DNA of 12,005 bases, from the NCBI GenBank assembly GCA_023299895.1, contig JALZWI010000145.1, positions 1-12,005 of the forward strand, given 5' to 3'. Positions 8,213-12,005 of this stretch are shown here, piece by piece. The first letter of the stretch is position 1. Every line of letters begins with the position of its first letter. The stretch is from Arenicella sp. (GTDB lineage Bacteria; Pseudomonadota; Gammaproteobacteria; Arenicellales; Arenicellaceae). The notes beneath the pieces were generated by a model that made no database searches, had not been told where the DNA came from, and saw only the letters and a list, made by a program, of their open reading frames with translations. Both the position numbers and the translations under genes were made by a program.

Positions 8213-8677
8213 TTATTTTGCGCCACTAAACTTTAACTGTCGCCAAGCTTCATAGGCAACAATCGCGACAGTGTTGGATAGGTTTAAACTGCGATTATTT
8301 GGTGCCATTGGTAAAGTTAGCTGCTGTTCATCAGCAACGGATGTAATCACTTCTTTGGGCAACCCGCGTGTTTCTGGACCAAATACAAAGTAGTCGCCTT
8401 CGGTAAAATTAGCATCACTGTAAACTAGGCTGCTGTGGGTAGATAAGGTGAATAAACGTGTCGGTGATTCGGCTTGGATAAACGCAGGGTAGTTTGCGTG
8501 AATCGTAATGGCTTCCCAATCAGTGTAATCAAGACCTGCTCGGCGAAGTTTTTTTTCATCAGGGTCAAAGCCCAGAGGCTCAATCAAATGTAGCTGTGCG
8601 CCTACGTTACTGCACAGTCGAATGATATTACCTGTATTAGGGGCAATTTCAGGTTCGTAGAGAACAATATTAAGCAT
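8213..8677 (-). CDS. trmL: tRNA (cytidine(34)/uridine(34)-2'-O)-methyltransferase
   Basis: TrmL (YibK) is a SPOUT-class knotted methyltransferase. It 2'-O-methylates the wobble base of tRNA-Leu isoacceptors using S-adenosylmethionine. The 154 residues match the family length (E. coli 157). Diagnostic segments are LYEPEIAPNTGNIIRLCSNV at the N-terminus, HLIEPLGFDPDEKKLRRAGL, DYFVFGPETRGLP (first knot and cofactor segment) and LPMAPNNRSLNLSNTVAIVA (knot and dimer surface). The ATG lies four bases after the hemJ stop with no visible Shine-Dalgarno sequence, so translation is probably coupled to hemJ. Its end faces the channel gene across 40 bases, and I see no clear terminator there. Confidence 0.96.
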   Translation of the reverse strand: MLNIVLYEPEIAPNTGNIIRLCSNVGAQLHLIEPLGFDPDEKKLRRAGLDYTDWEAITIHANYPAFIQAESPTRLFTLSTHSSLVYSDANFTEGDYFVFGPETRGLPKEVITSVADEQQLTLPMAPNNRSLNLSNTVAIVAYEAWRQLKFSGAK

Positions 8678-8681
8678 TTGA

Positions 8682-9098
8682 CTAGAACGGTTTCACGACG
8701 ACTAAGATAACAATGCCGACTAATAATAAGACAGGCGCTTCATTCATAAATCGAAAGAATACATGGCCTTGTTTCACGTCATTTGTGGTGAACTTTTTAA
8801 TCATTGCCCCACACCAAATATGATAAGCCAATAAACACAAGACAAGCAATAATTTGGCGTGCAACCAACCACCTGAAAAACCATAGCCTAGCCAAAGCCA
8901 GATACCAAAAACAAAGGTGGCCATCATTGATGGGTTCATGATGCCTTTATAGAGCTTACGCTCCATTACTTTGAAACGCGCTTGGCTAATTTCATCATCG
9001 GACATTGAGTGATAAACGAACAATCTAGGTAAGTAGAAGATACCAGCCATCCAGCAGATGACCGCGATGATATGTAAAGCTTTAATCCACAGGTACAT
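8682..9098 (-). CDS. hemJ: Protoporphyrinogen IX oxidase HemJ (UPF0093/CopD-like family)
   Basis: HemJ oxidises protoporphyrinogen IX to protoporphyrin IX late in haem synthesis and is an integral inner-membrane protein. At 138 residues with four hydrophobic segments (about 5-25, 57-72, 80-98 and 119-137) it fits the family. Family motifs are ALHIIAVICWMAGIFYLPRL with His9, MERKLYKGIMNPSM, WLHAKLLLVLCLLAYHIWCG with Lys82, and the C-terminal FFRFMNEAPVLLLVG. His9 and Lys82 correspond to the invariant His and Lys of the family. It is the first gene of a hemJ-trmL pair. The ATG has no Shine-Dalgarno sequence, and a TATAAC hexamer lies only two bases before it (see findings). The rest of the haem pathway is not in this window. 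Confidence 0.93.
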   Translation of the reverse strand: MYLWIKALHIIAVICWMAGIFYLPRLFVYHSMSDDEISQARFKVMERKLYKGIMNPSMMATFVFGIWLWLGYGFSGGWLHAKLLLVLCLLAYHIWCGAMIKKFTTNDVKQGHVFFRFMNEAPVLLLVGIVILVVVKPF

Positions 9099-9288
9099 GA
9101 GTTATAATATGTAATTAGTTAATCAGCAAGCTTATCACTGGCGGCTTAAGTTTTCAGTACCCGAGGGATGTTTGTGAAGAAAACATGGACCTTTAACTCT
9201 GGATTTTGGTTACTTTGTAATATATTGTAAATACACAGGGTGCTTTATTATACAAAAACAACTTAAAAACAATGACTTAATATTTAAA

Positions 9289-9302
9289 TTGACAAAGATC
9301 AA
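9289..9302. promoter_or_regulatory. FNR/Anr-like binding site
   Basis: TTGAC-AAAG-ATCAA matches the FNR consensus TTGAT-N4-ATCAA at nine of ten defined positions. The single change (C for T) keeps the left half identical to half-sites commonly accepted by FNR, Anr and CRP-family relatives. Its centre (9295.5) lies about 42 bases before the start point expected from TATATT at 9326-9331, the class II activator position. The left arm also supplies a consensus TTGACA, so a plain -35 box is the rival reading. Confidence 0.5.
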
Positions 9303-9331
9303 GTAAAATCTTAAAACAAAGATGATATATT
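9289..9331 (+). promoter_or_regulatory. Promoter region of the repeat lipoprotein gene
   Basis: Two readings are possible. One is a sigma70 promoter with consensus TTGACA (9289-9294), a 17-base spacer and TAAAAC (9312-9317, 4 of 6). The other is an activator-dependent promoter with -10 TATATT (9326-9331, 5 of 6) and the FNR-like site replacing the -35. Either gives a leader of about 85-100 bases before the ATG at 9422. Confidence 0.5.
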
Positions 9332-9359
9332 ACGTGTCACTCAATGTTTGAATATGGGT

Positions 9360-9375
9360 TGCTCTTGATAGAGCA
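9360..9375 (+). other. Leader hairpin upstream of the lipoprotein gene
   Basis: TGCTCT (9360-9365) and AGAGCA (9370-9375) form a perfect six-pair stem with a TGAT loop, about 45 bases before the start codon. No T-run follows, so it is not a terminator. It may stabilise the 5' leader. The structure is seen; the role is a guess. Confidence 0.45.
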
Positions 9376-9421
9376 GTACTTCAATTATCAATAAACTTAC
9401 ACTTAAACGGGGCAGTTAACA

Positions 9422-10981
9422 ATGAACTTAATAATTAGAAAAACAATGGTCGCGGGCGCAGTCGCATCCGTGGTTGCATTATCTGGTTGCGCTACATCAG
9501 CAAACACTTACGATTCATCTCGTACTGGCACAACTAGCGGCGGTCTAACGGCGGCTGAATTAGACAAACGCGAGCAAGACTTGGTTGCACGTGAAGCAGC
9601 ACTAAGAGCCCAAGGCGGTTCTACTGGCAGTGCAAATGTTGCATTGGGTGGTGGTGACTTATTACCGCCAAACGCTCAAGCTGGAGAATGTTATGCGCGT
9701 ATTTGGGTTGACGCTGAGTATCGTGTAGCAACTGAAGAAGTATTAGCTTCTGAAGCAAGTACAAAAATTGATGTGGTACCCGCTGAGTATCAAACTGTTA
9801 CAGAGCGTGTTTTGGTAAGCGCAGCATCTAGTCGATTGGAGACGATTCCAGCAGTCTATGGTACTGAAACTGAGACTCTTAAAATTCGTGACGGTCAACG
9901 TCTCTGGAAAGTTGCTCTCACAGGCAATAGTGCTCCAGCAAGTGATGCTTTATTAGCTGCCGCGTCTGCCCATGGTATTAATTTGGATTCTGCAACACCA
10001 GGTATGTGTTTCCATGAACATTACACGCCTGCTACATATCGAACAGAGTCTGAGCAAGTAGTTCAAAGAGCTGCAACTGAAGAGGTTACGCTGATTCCTG
10101 CTCAGTATGAAATGGTCGAGAAACAAGTTTTGATTAGCGAAGCTTCAACTCGTATTGAAACTGTTCCAGCTGTCTATGAAACACAAACAGAGCAAGTTCT
10201 TGATAAAGCAGCTCATACTATTTGGACAGTAGGCACGGGCCCGATTCAAAGAATTGATGAAGGAACTGGTGAAATTATGTGTTTGGTAGAAGTACCAGCA
10301 ACTTACAAGACTATTTCAAAACAAGTTTTGAAAACACCAGCATCAACACGTACTGTTGAAATCCCTGCTGTTTATAAAACAGTTTCTGTACGTCAAGAAA
10401 TATCTTCAGCAAGCGAGCAACGTACACCTGTTCCTGCTGTATACGGTTCAGTTGAACGTACGGTACTTGATCAAGCAGGTGGCTTTGTTTGGCATCCAGT
10501 GGAGAACTTGGATCACCCTGCGGCAACGCGTACGGGCAACCAAATTTGTTTAACTGAGACTCCTCCAGAGTATCGTACAGTTGAGCGCACGGTTGTAACA
10601 ACACCAGCACAGAGTCGTAGTATTGAAATTGCTGCTGAGTACGCTGATGTTGAAGTGACTAAATTGGTTCGTTCAGCCAGCGAAAACGTAGAAGTGATTC
10701 CAGCTACTTACCGTACTATCGAGAAGCGCGAGCTTGTTCGAGACGGATTTATGGACTGGCGCTCTATCCTTTGTGAGACGAATATGACGACTGCAAGAAT
10801 TGGTCAAATTCAACGTTCTTTACTCGATGCTGGTTATGATATCGGCCCTGGCGGTGTAGATGGCGTGATTGGTTTAGACACAATCAAAGCCGTGAATGCA
10901 TTCCAACAAGCTAACAACTTACCTGTCGATAAGTATCTTAATATCGAAACTGTAAAAGCGTTAGGTGTTTCTGTTCAATAG
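9422..10981 (+). CDS. Repeat-rich outer-membrane lipoprotein with C-terminal peptidoglycan-binding domain
   Basis: The N-terminus is a lipoprotein signal peptide ending in the lipobox LSGC with lipidated Cys23. Ala at +2 predicts outer-membrane sorting. Residues about 43-64 form a short charged helix (AAELDKREQDLVAREAALRA). Residues 85-450 consist of twelve copies of a unit of about 23 residues of the form PAxYxTVxxxVLxxxASxxxxx. They are arranged as four modules of three, each opening with Cys (90, 196, 287, 376) and closing with Trp (162, 268, 357, 446). Residues about 455-519 (RIGQIQRSLLDAGYDIGPGG, GVIGLDTIKAVNAFQQANNL) are a PG_binding_1 domain. The protein should link the outer membrane to the cell wall. 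I know no function for the repeats. The ATG follows ACGGGGC at a workable distance, and the gene is monocistronic, closed by a strong terminator. Confidence 0.9.
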   Translation: MNLIIRKTMVAGAVASVVALSGCATSANTYDSSRTGTTSGGLTAAELDKREQDLVAREAALRAQGGSTGSANVALGGGDLLPPNAQAGECYARIWVDAEYRVATEEVLASEASTKIDVVPAEYQTVTERVLVSAASSRLETIPAVYGTETETLKIRDGQRLWKVALTGNSAPASDALLAAASAHGINLDSATPGMCFHEHYTPATYRTESEQVVQRAATEEVTLIPAQYEMVEKQVLISEASTRIETVPAVYETQTEQVLDKAAHTIWTVGTGPIQRIDEGTGEIMCLVEVPATYKTISKQVLKTPASTRTVEIPAVYKTVSVRQEISSASEQRTPVPAVYGSVERTVLDQAGGFVWHPVENLDHPAATRTGNQICLTETPPEYRTVERTVVTTPAQSRSIEIAAEYADVEVTKLVRSASENVEVIPATYRTIEKRELVRDGFMDWRSILCETNMTTARIGQIQRSLLDAGYDIGPGGVDGVIGLDTIKAVNAFQQANNLPVDKYLNIETVKALGVSVQ

Positions 10982-11004
10982 AACCTGAAACAACGTAGTT
11001 TATG

Positions 11005-11037
11005 AGGCCCGTATAAGAAATTATACGGGCCTTTTTA
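11005..11037 (+). terminator. Strong intrinsic terminator of the lipoprotein gene
   Basis: AGGCCCGTATAA (11005-11016) pairs perfectly with TTATACGGGCCT (11021-11032) around a GAAA tetraloop and runs into TTTTT. It begins 24 bases after the stop codon. The opposite side has no T-run, so it acts on the plus strand only. Confidence 0.95.
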
Positions 11038-11040
11038 TAT

Positions 11041-11279
11041 TCAGAACCTAGGTATCCCTTTGTGAGGTGTGAATGGTATAGCGCGGTCGCATGGGTGCGA
11101 AGGAGCGCATAGTTCAGGATGGACGACCGTAAGCGACTTATATCAGGTTAACGAAATATCAAAAGTACAATTATGAAAGAGCGTATTGCCAAGCTTTAGC
11201 TGCCCCATTGATGGTGCGAATAACAGAATATGACCCTAACTCGAATCAAACCATAAACACTAAAAAATCGTCTTACCTC
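11041..11279. other. Gene-free spacer between the lipoprotein terminator and the groES promoter
   Basis: I see no coding frame of useful length here; the longest plausible start, ATG at 11174, stops after eight codons. The first half contains a GC-rich foldable island (11082-11130, listed separately). The second half is AT-rich and unremarkable up to the groES promoter. Confidence 0.6.
11082..11130. other. GC-rich foldable island, possible small RNA or relic element
   Basis: CGGTCG (11084-11089) pairs with CGACCG (11124-11129), enclosing a second stem, TGCG (11096-11099) with CGCA (11106-11109). The composition is clearly richer in G than the surrounding AT-rich spacer. No upstream promoter or downstream terminator is obvious. 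It could be a structured RNA, a dispersed repeat or a remnant of an inserted element; I cannot tell which. Confidence 0.3.
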
Positions 11280-11307
11280 TTGACTTTAACTTACCCATCC
11301 CTATTAT
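11280..11307 (+). promoter_or_regulatory. sigma70-type promoter of groESL
   Basis: TTGACT (11280-11285, 5 of 6) and TATTAT (11302-11307, 5 of 6) are separated by 16 bases. The -10 box touches the first base of the CIRCE operator, so bound HrcA would block the polymerase. The start point should fall inside the operator, near 11314. Confidence 0.8.
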
Positions 11308-11333
11308 TAGCACTCGCTGGCGTTGAGTGCTAA
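11307..11333. promoter_or_regulatory. CIRCE operator (HrcA binding site)
   Basis: TTAGCACTC-N9-GAGTGCTAA matches the CIRCE consensus exactly in both arms and in the nine-base spacing. CIRCE is bound by the heat-shock repressor HrcA, whose activity depends on GroEL, giving feedback control. It overlaps the start region of the groES promoter and lies 61 bases before the groES ATG. Confidence 0.97.
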
Positions 11334-11380
11334 TAACGCCGCTTTATACGTATTTTAAACCTTAATTAAACAGTTATTTT

Positions 11381-11386
11381 TGGAGG
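11381..11386 (+). promoter_or_regulatory. groES: groES ribosome binding site
   Basis: TGGAGG is an almost ideal Shine-Dalgarno sequence eight bases before ATG 11395. It fixes the start, since the frame stays open upstream to a TTG at 11380 that lies within the binding site itself. Confidence 0.9.
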
Positions 11387-11394
11387 CCCAAACA

Positions 11395-11682
11395 ATGGCT
11401 ATTCGTCCACTACACGATCGTGTTCTAGTTCGTCGACTTGAAGAAGAAACAATGAGCGCAGGCGGAATCGTAATTCCTGATTCAGCAAAAGAAAAACCAG
11501 CTGAAGGCAAGATTATTGCTGCAGGTAATGGCAAAATTTTAGAAAATGGCGATGTTCGCGCACTTGACGTTAAAGTTGGTGACAAAGTCCTTTTCGGCAA
11601 GTACGCAGGTACTGAAGTGAAAGTAGACGGTGAAGAGTTGATCGTTATGCGAGAAGACGACATCGTCGGCATTGTAGAGTAA
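11395..11682 (+). CDS. groES: Co-chaperonin GroES
   Basis: GroES is the seven-membered lid of the GroEL folding chamber in the cytoplasm. The 95-residue protein has the standard start [14 protein letters not shown], the mobile loop that touches GroEL ([20 protein letters not shown]) and the C-terminal core [20 protein letters not shown] followed by [16 protein letters not shown]. Length and sequence are typical (E. coli 97). It is the first gene of groESL under the CIRCE operator. The spacer to groEL is 168 bases, longer than the usual few dozen. Confidence 0.98.
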   Translation: MAIRPLHDRVLVRRLEEETMSAGGIVIPDSAKEKPAEGKIIAAGNGKILENGDVRALDVKVGDKVLFGKYAGTEVKVDGEELIVMREDDIVGIVE

Positions 11683-11826
11683 TAAGTTAGGTATTTGCCC
11701 TCACTCTTCGTTATAAAAAATGATCGGTTGGTCACGTATTAACTATACGCTCCTGCCTTCCGCTTTTTTATGCCTCGATTGAGAACAAATCCCAAGTATC
11801 TAAAGATCTATATTTAAATATTTTAA

Positions 11827-12005
<179 letters not shown>

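Larger units (their letters stand above)
9099..9421. other. 323-base AT-rich divergent spacer between hemJ and the lipoprotein gene
   Basis: There is no gene here. It holds, left to right, a possible hemJ promoter (9101-9129), a small inverted repeat ATGTTT/AAACAT (9168-9173 and 9181-9186), the FNR-like site and lipoprotein promoter (9289-9331), a leader hairpin (9360-9375) and the lipoprotein ribosome binding site GGGG (9409-9412). The stretch 9190-9285 is very AT-rich, and I see nothing definite in it. Confidence 0.6.

Noticed and set aside
10311..10610. Minus-strand frame of 99 codons inside the lipoprotein gene
   Set aside because: It is a by-product of the repeated coding sequence on the other strand. 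It has no ribosome binding site and a low-complexity product with no known fold.
11082..11130. tRNA or tRNA-like gene
   Set aside because: The stems do not form a cloverleaf, and there is no T-loop motif or acceptor stem of seven pairs.
11201..11210. CCCCATTG as a sigma32 -10 box for groES
   Set aside because: No CTTGAAA-like element lies at the right distance upstream, and the sigma70 promoter with CIRCE downstream explains the operon better. The CCCAT at 11294-11298 is likewise too close to its only possible -35.
11810..11821. ATATTTAAATAT palindrome before groEL as an operator
   Set aside because: A 12-base AT-only palindrome is easily produced by chance in this AT-rich spacer, and nothing else supports a binding site.

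Overview
The window reads as a chromosomal segment of a Gammaproteobacterium with a moderately low GC content (roughly 40-45% by eye). TrmL, RpiA, PurD, YbdG-like, HemJ and GroES all look typical of that class. A perfect CIRCE operator in front of groES implies an HrcA repressor, so this is not an enteric bacterium. A marine lineage is plausible, but this is inference and I could not place it at genus level.

Layout. (1) 1-2672, + strand: the 3' part of a large S8 (subtilisin-like) secreted-type protease whose start lies outside the window. Its catalytic domain is interrupted by a roughly 170-residue beta-rich insert. (2) 2875-3240, + strand: a small unrecognised gene, convergent with the next block. 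(3) 6719-3278, - strand: a tight purD-thyA-folA-rpiA run covering purine, thymidylate, folate and ribose-5-phosphate metabolism. The thyA-folA junction is filled by imperfect 18-bp tandem repeats. (4) 6916-8172, + strand: a YbdG-type mechanosensitive channel, divergent from purD. (5) 9098-8213, - strand: hemJ (protoporphyrinogen oxidase) followed by trmL (tRNA wobble 2'-O-methyltransferase). (6) 9422-10981, + strand: a 519-residue lipoprotein made of four regular modules with a C-terminal peptidoglycan-binding domain. It is preceded by an FNR/Anr-like site at class II spacing and followed by a very strong terminator. (7) 11280-12005, + strand: groES and the start of groEL behind a sigma70 promoter and CIRCE operator.

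How the genes work together. RpiA supplies ribose-5-phosphate, the precursor of PRPP, from which the substrate of PurD is made. ThyA turns methylene-tetrahydrofolate into dihydrofolate, which FolA reduces again, so the minus-strand run forms a coherent nucleotide and one-carbon set. The lipoprotein, channel and protease all act at the envelope, but nothing shows that they cooperate.

Most of the window is ordinary housekeeping DNA. The least explained parts are the internally repetitive lipoprotein with its anaerobic-type promoter, the apparently permuted insert in the protease, the thyA-folA repeats, and a GC-rich foldable island upstream of groES. I saw no CRISPR array, tRNA, rRNA, insertion sequence or phage gene.
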